Part shown: positions 42,801 through 45,692 of the stretch, in pieces
Layout of the letters: the number at the start of each line of letters is the position of its first letter
Position numbering within the stretch: the first letter of the stretch is position 1
Assembly: GCA_030765065.1 (NCBI GenBank)
Contig: CM060979.1
Location: forward strand, 13,235,001-13,299,000
Origin: Deroplatys truncata
Lineage: Eukaryota; Arthropoda; Insecta; Mantodea; Mantidae
Length of the DNA stretch: 64,000 nt
Direction of reading: 5' to 3'
The notes under the pieces: generated by a model
Told to the model about the DNA's origin: nothing
Seen by the model: the letters and a program-made list of their open reading frames with translations, nothing else
The model's database searches: none
Made by a program: the position numbers and the translations under genes

Positions 42801-43188
42801 AAGGAAAACAATCAATAATTTTCAGTGCCTATATTCACTTATGGATGTGCTGAACATCTTCGGTGCGTATATGCACTTATACATGTGCCTTTGTTTTTAT
42901 GGTTAGCTATAATATTACCTACATGGTCATTTTACCTCTCCCTTGATATCATTTATTAAAGTAAACTAATGAATGCTTTTAAAATTGCAGACTGATGACA
43001 AAGGAGTGTTTGATACCTCGCTCTCTGAAGAATATCGTTTGGCTGCAGATAACTTCAAATTAAATGAGGAACAGCTGTGGCAGTTAAGCATTTCCAGCAT
43101 TGAATATTCCTTCGCTTCAAAAGAAGAAAAACGTAAACTTCAAGAAAAGTTTTTACTGTGGCTTAAATGTAAAAGCCTTGAGAAATGA
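2554..43188 (+). CDS. ADAL: ADAL, N6-methyl-AMP deaminase-like protein (whole gene, 7 exons)
   Basis: Joining 2554-2598, 14676-14818, 20416-20607, 23695-23932, 27296-27431, 31479-31579 and 42991-43188 gives 1053 nt and a 350-residue protein, close to the roughly 355 residues of animal ADAL. All junctions are GT–AG and all phases agree. The family is a cytosolic Zn-dependent TIM-barrel hydrolase that deaminates N6-methyl-AMP to IMP in catabolism of methylated RNA and nucleotides. Expected metal ligands H18, H20 (ELHAHLNG), H203 and D287 are present, as are catalytic E206 (VHCGE), H226 and D288 (TDDKG). The segments LELRSTPR, DLSGDP and CLTSN are also typical. One oddity is RLGHC at 223-227, where relatives have Gly after the His. 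About 97% of the 40.6-kb gene is intron filled with transposons, and a transposon lies just past the stop codon. Confidence 0.92.
3000..3092 (-). repeat. tRNA-like SINE piece
   Basis: The minus strand has a box-B-like GAGTTCGAATCTCG within a short tRNA-like context followed by A/T-rich sequence, as in tRNA-derived SINE heads. A clear box A and a full cloverleaf are missing, so this is a decayed fragment and assignment is tentative. Confidence 0.35.
3370..3470 (-). repeat. tRNA-like SINE piece
   Basis: The minus strand carries a near-canonical Pol III box B (GGTTCAATCCCGGCC) with a weaker box-A-like block about 45 nt upstream. This is the arrangement of a tRNA-derived SINE head. I see no acceptor-stem pairing good enough for a functional tRNA. 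Confidence 0.4.
4185..4590. repeat. Interspersed repeat S3, copy 1
   Basis: Shares with 47220-47500 a diverged block around GGGGATACTTTACATGAG, AGTCAGAGGTGAAGGC and an upstream CCATTACCTCTGATG-like block. Both copies end in a region reading AAACTGCCA. It has no coding potential that I trust, and the class of the repeat is unknown. Confidence 0.45.
4976..5840 (-). pseudogene. LINE reverse-transcriptase pseudogene
   Basis: The minus strand shows a degenerate non-LTR reverse transcriptase. A KAFDCLNHDILLAKLKFYGI block (RT motif around the first catalytic Asp) is followed by TYCDDTNAVLH, a YxDD variant with Cys, and then LDNYKLEIIHYIQSKLSLV (thumb). The reading frame is broken by stops and shifts. 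It resembles Jockey/CR1-type LINEs, but no endonuclease domain remains. It lies in ADAL intron 1, antisense to the gene. Confidence 0.7.
6040..6420 (-). pseudogene. hAT-like transposase C-terminal fragment
   Basis: The minus strand reads DTPMEFQSKLQAAALKYAAK through VFKFCPITSADMGRSF, a stop, then AYKLVLANKC. The F-P-I/V-T-S-x-D-V/M-x-RSFS-x-YK pattern is the C-terminal dimerisation block of hAT-type transposases, including the CGGBP1-like group common in insects. One in-frame stop and loss of the rest make this a pseudogene. The fragment near 22.7-23.0 kb may be the N-terminal part of a related copy. It is not an ADAL or EDC3 exon. Confidence 0.55.
7111..7736 (+). repeat. R1 repeat, copy 1
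   Basis: R1 is an abundant, unclassified non-coding repeat here. It starts TACTTTCTCTACTACGTATA, has conserved blocks TTCCACCCAAAAATT, GAACAGCATAACTC and ATCCCCCCACCCCAG, and ends near GTGTAACACATCAGATTTTT. Its terminal ACTTTCTCTACT and AGTAGAGAAAGT are inverted. This copy lacks the 3' part and is followed directly by copy 2. A (TG)n tract (7221-7293) sits at the same internal place as in other copies. Confidence 0.75.
7737..8681 (+). repeat. R1 repeat, copy 2 (tandem)
   Basis: Begins inside the R1 5' region (CATTCCACCCAAAAATTCG) immediately after copy 1 and runs through to the R1 3' end (AGTAGAGAAAGTCATGTGAG, then AACACGTCAGATTTTT). The internal microsatellite is (TCTG)n/(TG)n. The 3' module reading ATGCAAAGAG...GGTGCTGCACC...AGCAACCAGC is shared with the minus-strand copy at 48.4 kb. 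Confidence 0.75.
8733..8808. repeat. (AAT)n microsatellite
   Basis: About 25 uninterrupted AAT units. It produces an artificial poly-Asn reading frame on the plus strand that is not a gene. Confidence 0.95.
9200..9462 (+). repeat. S2 SINE, copy 1
   Basis: A tRNA-like head with a box-B-like GGATTCAAACCC is followed by a body conserved in three copies here: AAAATCCTTAGCATGG, CGTAAAAGAACCT, AAGCCTGATA and ATAGAATGGG. Copies 2 and 3 are at 13495-13790 and 26812-27050. This is a tRNA-derived SINE family, with tail near TTAATTTAATTTAG. Confidence 0.6.
9867..10712 (+). mobile_element. Decayed mariner element
   Basis: Ends are inverted: GAGTGAGTCAAATATAAACTGG at the left against a right end whose complement is GGGTGAGTCAAATATAAACC. 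Between them on the plus strand lies a broken mariner transposase, with frames giving EGVKPPEILNRLG (N-terminal helix-turn-helix region), AHSIITEHLAFRKLCA, CDYFLFVPLK (the region of the third catalytic Asp) and KLPKRWKKCIEYVGDYVKK (C-terminus). Stops and frameshifts are many. Length 0.85 kb against the usual 1.3 kb shows internal loss. The flanking TA has decayed. Confidence 0.8.
11598..12337 (-). pseudogene. LINE 3' end with CCHC-type C-terminus
   Basis: Minus-strand open frame (12313 to 11939) encoding MEKIGMGDIWRTGERN, then GICELCRGSESTEHYMTEC. The C-x2-C-x7-H-x4-C pattern is the zinc knuckle near the C-terminus of many insect LINE polyproteins. It is 5'-truncated, carries no reverse transcriptase, and ends in ATAAAGTATCTATCTCTC at the left. 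It is inserted in R1 with an approximate target duplication (ATACCAACT). The leucine-rich plus-strand frame over the same DNA is its antisense shadow. Confidence 0.7.
12512..12822 (-). repeat. tRNA-derived SINE inserted in R1
   Basis: The minus strand begins ACAGAGCGGTATGACTCAGG (box A) with GGTTCAAACCTCAG (box B) about 50 nt later, then a body and an A-rich tail (AGTTAAAGAAGAA). Flanking copies of A-A-K-ATATTTAC (12501-12511 and 12823-12833) form a target duplication, and R1 sequence resumes exactly on both sides. Confidence 0.75.
13495..13790 (+). repeat. S2 SINE, copy 2
   Basis: Same family as 9200-9462: box-B-like CAGGTTCAAACTCGG, then AAAATCCTTAGCATGG, AGAACCTCAAGCCTGATA and ATAGAATGGGGC. 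Plus orientation, in ADAL intron 1. Confidence 0.65.
13985..14647 (+). repeat. R1 repeat, copy 4, ending beside ADAL exon 2
   Basis: A 5'-truncated R1 copy starting near ACCAAACTTGGTACTTAAG and ending GTGAGTGCAACACATTAGATTTTT. Its 3' end is less than 30 bp upstream of the exon 2 acceptor at 14675, so it probably supplies or sits next to the branchpoint region of that splice site. Confidence 0.7.
14676..14818 (+). CDS. ADAL: ADAL exon 2 (metal-binding HxH)
   Basis: Acceptor TTGCATTTTCAG at 14664-14675 and donor GTAAGTG from 14819. Encodes residues 16-62 plus two bases of codon 63, beginning ELHAHLNGSLSS. H18 and H20 of HAH are the first two Zn ligands of the adenosine deaminase superfamily. 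The exon ends KRTLE plus GA, completed by A from exon 3 to give LEECFQ, a block typical of ADAL. Confidence 0.9.
15354..16290 (+). repeat. LTR of A1
   Basis: A 937-bp LTR beginning TGTGATACGGTAATTTG and ending AATACCGTTACA, followed by a primer-binding-site-like sequence. It contains TATAAATA at 15726-15733 and AATAAA at 16022-16027, a plausible promoter and polyadenylation signal. A2 carries a related LTR in the opposite orientation. Confidence 0.75.
15726..15733 (+). promoter_or_regulatory. TATA box in the A1 LTR
   Basis: TATAAATA in GGCCTATAAATAGGG, about 296 bp before an AATAAA. This is consistent with a U3 promoter, and the A2 LTR has TATAAAAAG at the corresponding place on the minus strand (18763-18770). 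Confidence 0.55.
17301..19180 (+). repeat. R1 repeat, copy 5 (split by LTR insertion A2)
   Basis: R1 from the TACTTTCTTTATTATGTATA start through the 3' module. It breaks at GTGT (18047-18050) and resumes at GTGTAACACATCAGAT from 19144. Because the undisturbed order is known from other R1 copies, it serves as an empty-site control for A2. Confidence 0.75.
18051..19143 (-). mobile_element. LTR-type insertion A2
   Basis: Flanked by GTGT at 18047-18050 and 19144-19147. On the minus strand it begins TGATGCAGTAATTTGTATC, runs through a 966-bp LTR (19143-18178) ending GTTACTACA, then AATTGGCTCCCATACGTGGG (primer-binding-site-like) and a 127-nt tail ending AATAATGTTACTCCA. That tail end repeats the LTR tip (AATAATGTTACTACA) with one change. 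No coding region is present. Confidence 0.8.
19658..20179 (+). repeat. S1 tRNA-derived SINE with 13-bp target duplication
   Basis: Bounded by TTCATTAAGTGTA at 19645-19657 and 20180-20192. The head reads CAGAGCGAGGTGGCTCTG (box A region) and GGGTGCAATTCCTGGG (box B region). The body contains a direct repeat of GCCAGAGGGAAGCCTTCTC (about 19907 and 19961). A 109-codon minus-strand open frame over the body is a chance frame. A shorter relative is at 22511-22660. Confidence 0.75.
20416..20607 (+). CDS. ADAL: ADAL exon 3
   Basis: Acceptor TTTTTCCTTAG ending at 20415 and donor GTAAAA from 20608. Encodes residues 64-126 with CFQIFGIAHSLTSSP, DVIKEFAEDGVIYLELRSTPR and MTKTEYIQAILDGI. The E-F-x-x-DGV-x-YLELRSTPR block is characteristic of ADAL and forms part of the barrel near the substrate site. 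Codon 127 is split AG|G with exon 4. Confidence 0.9.
20657..20730. repeat. (GA)n purine tract
   Basis: About 75 bp of imperfect GA/GGGA repeats just inside ADAL intron 3, 50 bp after the exon 3 donor. Confidence 0.9.
21141..22153. mobile_element. Palindromic (head-to-head) mariner-type element
   Basis: Flanked by TA at 21139-21140 and 22154-22155. The outer roughly 200 bp at each side are inverted copies, starting CAGGGTGAGCCAAAAGAC and CAGAGTGAGCGAAAAGAC. The left half on the minus strand encodes a transposase N-terminus (VFIYDSYVLTWLTRQVKVRF, ERFPGVKVPSRTTI) joined directly to the C-terminal end. The right half on the plus strand encodes the C-terminus (INPHTLEELKQNIRQEISQ). Both inverted arms contain the same C-terminal end and 3' UTR, so this is a composite of two internally deleted copies. 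Confidence 0.75.
22511..22660 (+). repeat. S1 SINE, short copy
   Basis: Starts CACTGAGCGAGATGGCTCTG with box-B-like CCCAGGTTGATTCC, matching the head of the SINE at 19658, and includes a poly(T) run. It lacks the rest of the body. Confidence 0.6.
22700..23021 (-). pseudogene. hAT/BED-like N-terminal fragment
   Basis: The minus-strand frame reads AIQRVCEFLTDYFVAEKGKL then LCTLCSECINFEKKSIVQKQ and ESFKHRSEKQ. The C-x2-C ... H-x(4-5)-H spacing after a short lead is that of the BED-like zinc finger at the start of CGGBP1-like hAT transposases. No downstream catalytic part follows. Tentative. Confidence 0.4.
23420..23640 (-). pseudogene. LINE C-terminal fragment
   Basis: The minus strand reads HLHKLNICPTPNCVLCREED, a Cys-containing C-terminal motif of insect LINE polyproteins, followed by HHxK-like decay. 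Only about 70 codons remain. Confidence 0.5.
23695..23932 (+). CDS. ADAL: ADAL exon 4 (catalytic HxxE)
   Basis: Acceptor TTTTTCAG ending at 23694 and donor GTAAGTA from 23933. Encodes residues 128-206: DTNNETIIVKLLISLDRKQG, then VGVDLSGDPSKGSFGDYLPL, and ending LQIAVHCGE. DLSGDP is a substrate-contact segment of ADAL. H203 is expected to bind Zn, and E206 to act as the general acid/base. The exon ends in phase 0. Confidence 0.92.
24095..24705 (+). repeat. R1 repeat, copy 6
   Basis: Starts TACTTTCTCTACTACATATAG and is cut off in the ATTCGTTATTCATTTT block, where the next unit begins. This is the same junction type as between copies 1 and 2. Confidence 0.75.
24706..25585 (+). repeat. R1 repeat, copy 7 (most complete)
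   Basis: About 880 bp from TACTTTCTCTACTACGTATA to GTAACACATCAGATTTTTTT. It is the best representative of R1: 5' block, (TG)n microsatellite at 24841-24889, central conserved blocks, the GTCCTGGACATGCAAAGAG 3' module and a terminal inverted AGTAGAGAAAGT. Confidence 0.8.
25586..25812 (+). repeat. R1 3' module, tandem copy 8
   Basis: A second copy of only the R1 3' module (GTCCTGGTAATGCAAAGAG through AACACATCAGATTTTTTT), directly following copy 7. The unit break lies at the terminal poly(T). Confidence 0.75.
26083..26460. mobile_element. Probable MITE with 33-bp inverted ends
   Basis: Left TATAACTCGACCAAGGCAAG and the complement of the right end, TATAACTCAGCCAGGGCAAG, continue as inverted repeats (GTGCAGT..). 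The interior has no coding sequence I trust. The TA-rich ends and a following mariner-like scrap suggest a Tc1/mariner relative. Confidence 0.5.
26620..26790 (+). pseudogene. Mariner-type transposase C-terminal scrap
   Basis: The plus strand reads KVQTANPLTLQDLKENIGE then, after a break, RNVWVEDIFNIS. This parallels INPHTLEELKQNIRQ of the element at 21.1-22.2 kb. Only the C-terminal end is left. Confidence 0.5.
26812..27050 (-). repeat. S2 SINE, copy 3
   Basis: Minus-orientation copy with box B CGAGGTTCAAACCCGG, then AAAATCCTTAGCATGG, AAGAACCTCAAGCCTGATAA and ATAGAATGGG. Same family as 9200 and 13495. Confidence 0.65.
27296..27431 (+). CDS. ADAL: ADAL exon 5 (catalytic His)
   Basis: Acceptor TTTTATGCATTTAG ending at 27295 and donor GTAAGT from 27432. 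Encodes residues 207-251: IKNEAEINEILNFKPDRLGH, CTCIHPDHGGSSEIWNKLLK, SRIPV. H226 of PDRLGH is the catalytic His. The next residue is Cys where ADAL and ADA proteins usually have Gly. The exon ends one base into a codon. Confidence 0.9.
28239..29247 (-). mobile_element. LTR-type insertion B1 with two tandem PBS modules
   Basis: Flanked by TACT at 28235-28238 and 29248-29251. On the minus strand: an 848-bp LTR (29247-28400) beginning TAAGGCAGTATTTTAATACC (TG decayed to TA) and ending CACCTACTTCA; module 1 (28399-28322) beginning AGTTGCCTTCCCAAGCATGG; module 2 (28321-28239) beginning AGTTGCTTCCCAAGCGTGG and ending TTTACTTCA. Each module ends in the same CTTCA as the LTR. No coding region. Confidence 0.8.
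29499..30752 (-). mobile_element. Near-full-length mariner
   Basis: A 1254-bp element flanked by TA (29497-29498 and 30753-30754) with inverted ends TGAGGGTAATCCAGAAAGTC and TGAGGGCAATCCAGAAAGTT. It carries a mariner transposase pseudogene on the minus strand. It sits inside element C1. Confidence 0.9.
29598..30543 (-). pseudogene. Mariner transposase (frameshifted)
   Basis: The minus-strand frame from 30543 encodes MIRFLLAKKNKPIEIYRQLC, ESRVRQWYIDFKNGRTNV (helix-turn-helix part), VTEDETW with the first catalytic Asp, and an HTHILPRNQ region. It then shifts frame. LSARKVMATVFWDSKRVLL and FLHD (second Asp) follow, a small deletion removes the block after HD, and DLAPSDYHLFPAMKKWL (third Asp) through LNLNGDYVEK and stop complete the protein. 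The three catalytic Asp are still visible, but a frameshift and the deletion make it inactive. It belongs to the DD34D mariner group. Confidence 0.85.
31274..31387. repeat. 47-bp inverted repeat
   Basis: GATAAGTATTAACACAATTT to CTCCACATATG (31274-31320) is repeated in inverse orientation at 31341-31387 with one or two differences and a 20-nt spacer. It could fold into a long hairpin. It lies in intron 5, about 90 bp before the ADAL exon 6 acceptor. I see no coding or hammerhead core. Confidence 0.8.
31479..31579 (+). CDS. ADAL: ADAL exon 6
   Basis: Acceptor TTAATTTTCAG ending at 31478 and donor GTAAATA from 31580. Encodes residues 252-285: EVCLTSNVKCGTVKDYKHHH, FGHLQDAGHPLILA. CLTSN is a strongly conserved ADA/ADAL segment in the barrel, and HP-x-x-x-x-TDD continues into exon 7. 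Ends in phase 0. Confidence 0.9.
32873..32943 (-). pseudogene. tRNA-like pseudogene (anticodon GGA)
   Basis: On the minus strand a 71-nt cloverleaf-like unit begins GTCACAG and ends CTGTGAC, a perfect 7-bp acceptor stem. It has TAGCTCAATGGTTAGAAC (box A, D arm), CCGC-ATGGAGA-GCGG (anticodon arm, triplet GGA) and GTTCAAATC (T loop, box B). Mismatches in the D and T stems, a 71-nt length and no long variable arm (expected of tRNA-Ser) argue against a working tRNA. A SINE head is the alternative. Confidence 0.5.
33180..33430 (-). pseudogene. LINE C-terminal fragment
   Basis: The minus strand carries a CELC-like block and an H-x-LFECS-like motif (complement of AGAACACTCAAATAAAATATG), typical of the Cys/His C-terminus of insect LINE proteins. 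It is very decayed. Confidence 0.4.
33483..34619 (+). mobile_element. hAT-type MITE carrying a captured transposase N-terminus (D1)
   Basis: Flanked by CTCTAACT at 33475-33482 and 34620-34627 (8-bp target duplication). Ends are CAGTGGTGGCGAAAAC and the complement CAAGGGTGGCAAAAAT. Subterminal inverted blocks TATACCCCCACCGCACTTGA and CTATACCCCCGCCGC are also present. An 8-bp duplication and CAGTGG ends indicate hAT. The only coding sequence inside is the N-terminus of a different transposase type (33885-34334). Copy D2 is at 61003-61981. Confidence 0.75.
33885..34337 (+). pseudogene. IS630/Tc1-mariner-type transposase N-terminus, captured
   Basis: From the ATG at 33885 the frame encodes MSAKRRRSLSDDSRSENPLR, then VPLNSQALELLRRTREFFEQ, NPSIPADKAVQRTAAALGLS (a helix-turn-helix-like block), a basic GKKRKQPRP stretch and DAIRRHIYAYYHRKEYPTIP, stopping at KLLISLIFN. 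In insect genomes this N-terminal arrangement belongs to a group of IS630-like DDE transposases in which the DNA-binding half precedes a DDE domain. Here the DDE domain is absent. An upstream run (from 33750) is in frame but looks like signal-poor UTR sequence. The same piece occurs in D2. Confidence 0.7.
35500..35870 (+). mobile_element. Penelope-like element 3' remnant with hammerhead-like motif
   Basis: Coding remnants NCPECDQIY, then after a frame break IGKIKGNLETRLKKHMRHTK, resemble the GIY-YIG endonuclease domain that ends Penelope-like proteins (C-x2-C ... YxGxT ... R ... H). Downstream, CTGAGGA at 35784-35790, a hairpin (GGAGC...GCTCTC) and GAAA at 35809-35812, then GTC at 35816-35818, give the order of a hammerhead ribozyme core, as known for Penelope LTRs. 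The rest of the element is missing. Confidence 0.5.
36020..36500 (-). pseudogene. LINE RT thumb-region fragment
   Basis: The minus strand reads YLGVTIKRTGMWEKLKNLAL then CLHNIAVLIDIR and DSIYTALVES, the YLGV block and following thumb of a non-LTR reverse transcriptase, with stops. Bordered on the right by a poly(T) tract. Confidence 0.5.
36716..37400 (+). repeat. R1 repeat, copy 9 (diverged)
   Basis: Carries GGTATTGCATTCCACCCATA, AATACATGTTTTG, GAACAGTATAACTC, ATCCCCCCATTCCCAACTAC and later R1 blocks with many substitutions. The microsatellite is nearly lost, which suggests an older copy. Confidence 0.65.
37552..37960 (+). repeat. R1 repeat, copy 10 (short, diverged)
   Basis: Starts TTTACTTTCTCTACTGCTTG and keeps GAGATTTTATTGGAAATACA, GAGCAGCACAATTC, CCAAACTTGGTATTTAAC and AAGATTTTCAAGAAA before decaying. 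Confidence 0.55.
39182..41092 (-). mobile_element. Mariner split by LTR insertion B2
   Basis: TA at 39180-39181 and 41093-41094. Inverted ends TGAGGACCATCCAGAAAGTA and TGAGGGCCATCCAGAAAGTA. The minus-strand transposase remains are HQKLVEVYGSDVMTRQ, FKTIPSARKVMVSSVFWTVR, EAYCNTLG before the LTR, then RRGMLTQGVSLLHHN (second Asp position changed to His), HYSPDLVPSDYHLFTKLKEF (third Asp) and GIQKLVP. The N-terminal half is shortened. Confidence 0.85.
39631..40629 (-). mobile_element. LTR-type insertion B2
   Basis: Flanked by GGGT at 39627-39630 and 40630-40633, inside mariner coding sequence. On the minus strand it begins TGGGGCAGTATTTTAATACC, has a 928-bp LTR (40629-39702) ending TACTACTTCA, then AAATTGGCTTCCCAAAC (primer-binding-site-like) and a 71-nt tail ending CACCTTCTTCA. 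There is one module and no coding sequence. Close to B1 over most of the LTR. Confidence 0.8.
41240..41845 (-). repeat. R1 repeat, copy 11
   Basis: Minus-orientation R1: plus-strand reading shows TTCAAGTTAATTGAGATAA, AACCAGATATCTCAG, ACAAAATTCCTTCC, GGGTGGAATGCAATACTTCC and CTGGAGAAAGTAAAA in reversed R1 order. It adjoins the LINE 3' end. Confidence 0.65.
42991..43188 (+). CDS. ADAL: ADAL exon 7 (C-terminus, last exon)
   Basis: Acceptor TTTTAAAATTGCAG ending at 42990, and TGA stop at 43186-43188. Encodes residues 286-350: TDDKGVFDTSLSEEYRLAAD, NFKLNEEQLWQLSISSIEYS, FASKEEKRKLQEKFLLWLK and end. D287 (Zn ligand) and D288 (catalytic) lie in TDDKG, and the helix pattern after it matches the ADAL C-terminus. 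A transposon is inserted in the TA at 43193-43194, so the mature 3' UTR must either cross it or end within it. Confidence 0.93.
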   Translation, partial: TDDKGVFDTSLSEEYRLAADNFKLNEEQLWQLSISSIEYSFASKEEKRKLQEKFLLWLKCKSLEK

Positions 43189-43298
43189 GGTTTATGGAGG
43201 TTTGCCCCACTTAAGCTTGGACGACTTTGCTTATGTTTTTTCATGGCAAGATTCCCTTTTGCCATCACCTATTGTGTTCAATGTGATTTCCACGGGCT

Positions 43299-43538
43299 TT
43301 AACTATGGCCATTGAAGAGGGCTGCGTCTAAGAACAGGAAGGGGCAGACTTTCCAGAATCCTTCAATTGCGGTGGGATGCAGAGAAGCAAGCCGCTGTTT
43401 CAGCAGACCAAATTCGCAAACATCTGGCGACTTCACAGGGATCCTTTTAAATGGTATCACATTGACACCCGTTTCCATAGCTTTCCAGTGGTAGTAATGC
43501 TGGGAAGATTGAGAAGTGTGACTGGATGTTTTATCCAT
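43299..43538 (-). pseudogene. IS630/Tc1-mariner transposase, catalytic C-terminal part
   Basis: An open 79-codon piece on the minus strand: MDKTSSHTSQSSQHYYHWKA, then VNVIPFKRIPVKSPDVCEFG and LLKQRLASLHPTAIEGFWKV. D in MDK and D in SPD are separated by 36 residues, so this is not the 34-residue spacing of classical mariner. It reads on from a decayed upstream frame interrupted by the hAT. Confidence 0.65.
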
Positions 43539-43689
43539 GTGGATATGAACATTTGGGGCATCCTCACCATAGAACCAATGAATCTCTTATAAAAAAATTG
43601 GGTCCATAACATTCTTTTGATAGTAGGCTGCATTAATTTTTACATTGTTGGCAATTCTGTGAATGCGAGTTTCCCCTGAGAGCAATAAC

Positions 43690-45692
43690 TAGGGATCCCA
43701 GATTGTCGGTAAATAAAATAATGTAATACTGGTGTAAAAATATTATAGTGAGCGGTGTTTTGGGCAGTAAATAAAACTGCTTAGCAGTGTTATCTTGTGC
43801 AAAAAAAAAAAGGGGAAAAAACAAAAACACAGTTTAAACTATTTTACTGTGGAACAAAGGGCACCTTACATGTAACTTAAAAAAGAGGAGCATGAAAAAA
43901 TTTACATAGTATACATTTCGACTTATTTACTTTGTTAGAGACAAAGCCACCATAAGTTCGGTGTTCTCTGGCTTAAGATTTGTTCTTAAGTTTGTCATGA
44001 TGTTCCCATATGCAGAGAAAAGTCTTTCACTGTCCACATTGGACATGGGTACCCACAATAGTTTCGTACACTTCTCACTGAAACACAAGTGATCACATTG
44101 AAGTCCAGAAAGTAAATCCATATGTTCACTTCAGCAGCATCATCTAATTTCTCACACACTATGTTCTTCAGAGCAGCATATCCCTCCTCGAATGTCTTCT
44201 CTGGCAAGTCTCGCAGAAAAGGTAACATTCTTCTTGCTTTTTCTATAGTTATATCAGTAGATGTCTCATTTGATACTATTTTTCGTACATCAAACAATTT
44301 ACCTGCAGAATGAATATCATCATCAGCTGGATTAGCTGACATTAAGGAATTCAGCATGGTAACTGACTTCATGCCCAATTGCTTGAACTGACTGATAACA
44401 TAAGACTTCTTAAGGGTTGGCAGTCTCTGAAGAAGACTTGAAGTTTTCTCTCCAAACGAGCCCTCAACTACTATTGTGAAGCCATTTGATATATCTTTAA
44501 GTTTGCTATATAGTTTATGAACAAATGGATATTTAGATCCCTCAAGCACTTCAATAAGGCAAATGGTGTCTTTGCAGTGTTCAAGAAGGAAAGATGCCTG
44601 GCAGTTTATTATATTTTGAGACCGCATTGAAATACTACTGTGGAATCGGTTTGAATTCCCGCGTGCCGCAAAACTAAACTGACCTGGCAACGTCTTGCAC
44701 ATGCTGTCTGTACGGCGCGCGAACGGCACGTTGCCAACTCCACCGTCAGCTGAATTGTGCATGCGCTAGCTTAATTTGAAATGTGGCTCCATCGGCATAA
44801 TTCCTTTTCTTTTTCAGAGCAGAAGGTAAATTGACTCCGCGCTAAATTGTAACGTAATTTAAAGAATATAACTTGACTCCAAACGAATCTTTCAGTATAG
44901 CAGACACAAAATATACCTAAACATGCATTCACATTATGGCAACGTCGCGAGACAGCAACAATTTTTGTGCAAGGGGTACAGGAAACGGAGACAGTGATTG
45001 GTAGAAGAGGCTGTCTACTGTCAGAATTGACTTGAACCAGACTTAGAAATTCATGCATTATTTAACGATACTTTTGCGACAGTCTTTTCCAGCCGGCATG
45101 AAATGGGGCGATGCAAGCACGAATCATTAAAATACGGCATTAGAGAAGAATTGCAGGTAGTATTGTCATTTAAATCAAAGAATAATTTGAGTGAAATGAG
45201 AAATCCGTCACTGATGCGGTGTTGCCGAGTTCTGATAAACATGGCATTCCTTTTGTTGTGCATGCGATAGGTGAAGAGTGAAGGGGACGGGGTAGTCGAA
45301 GCAGTACCGATGTTTGCCGAAGCTCTGGTTAAATCACAGTGCAGTTTGGTGTTCTGTGCCGTGCAGCATGGCCGTAGCGAAAGACAATACATGTATCCGT
45401 AAATGATTGATAAGCCAAATATCTGATTGTTTATGTGAAAAGGAGAGACAAACGCCCAAAAAAAAAAAAAAAAAAAAAAGTGAGAGAAAAATTTCGGGTT
45501 ATTTTGCACATTTTTTTTCATAACGGTGTTATTTCGCGTTTTCGCGATATAGAACTAATGTCGCATTATTTCGCGACTCAGAATGGATATATGTATATGT
45601 GGAATTTAAAAATAATTGATTAAAGGTTTTCCTTATTGTTAATTTTCGGCCAATTTCGCGAATTAATTACTTGCGAAAAGTCGGGGTCCCTA
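43690..45692 (-). mobile_element. hAT element with 8-bp target duplication
   Basis: GCAATAAC flanks both sides (43682-43689 and 45693-45700), with ends TAGGGATCCCAGATTG and the complement TAGGGACCCCGACTTTTC. At 2003 bp with a partial transposase on the minus strand, it is a non-autonomous or decayed hAT. It contains a 20-bp poly(A) near 45460. Confidence 0.92.
43927..44762 (-). pseudogene. hAT transposase, C-terminal part
   Basis: The minus-strand frame from about 44650 encodes RSQNIINCQASFLLEHCKDT, then LIEVLEGSKYPFVHKLYSKL and KARRMLPFLRDLPEKTFEEG. After one frameshift near 44100 it continues VPMSNVDSERLFSAYGNIMT, NLRTNLKPENTELMVALSL. The last block is the hAT dimerisation domain (S-N-x-x-x-ER-x-FSAYG). 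The N-terminal zinc finger and first catalytic region are missing or unrecognisable. Confidence 0.75.

Larger units (their letters stand above)
31580..42990 (+). other. ADAL: ADAL intron 6 (overview)
   Basis: An 11.4-kb intron. Contents are a perfect palindrome (32281-32306), a tRNA-like pseudogene (32873-32943), LINE scraps (33180-33430, 36020-36500), a capture-bearing MITE (33483-34619), a Penelope-like remnant (35500-35870), R1 copies (36716-37400, 37552-37960, 41240-41845) and the LINE–mariner–LTR nest (38230-41235). 31600-32270, 32310-32860, 34630-35490 and 41850-42985 are AT-rich with nothing recognised. Confidence 0.7.

Noticed and set aside
45051-45521. 156-codon minus-strand frame starting in poly(Lys/Phe)
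   Set aside because: Driven by the poly(A) tract inside the hAT; no domain recognised.
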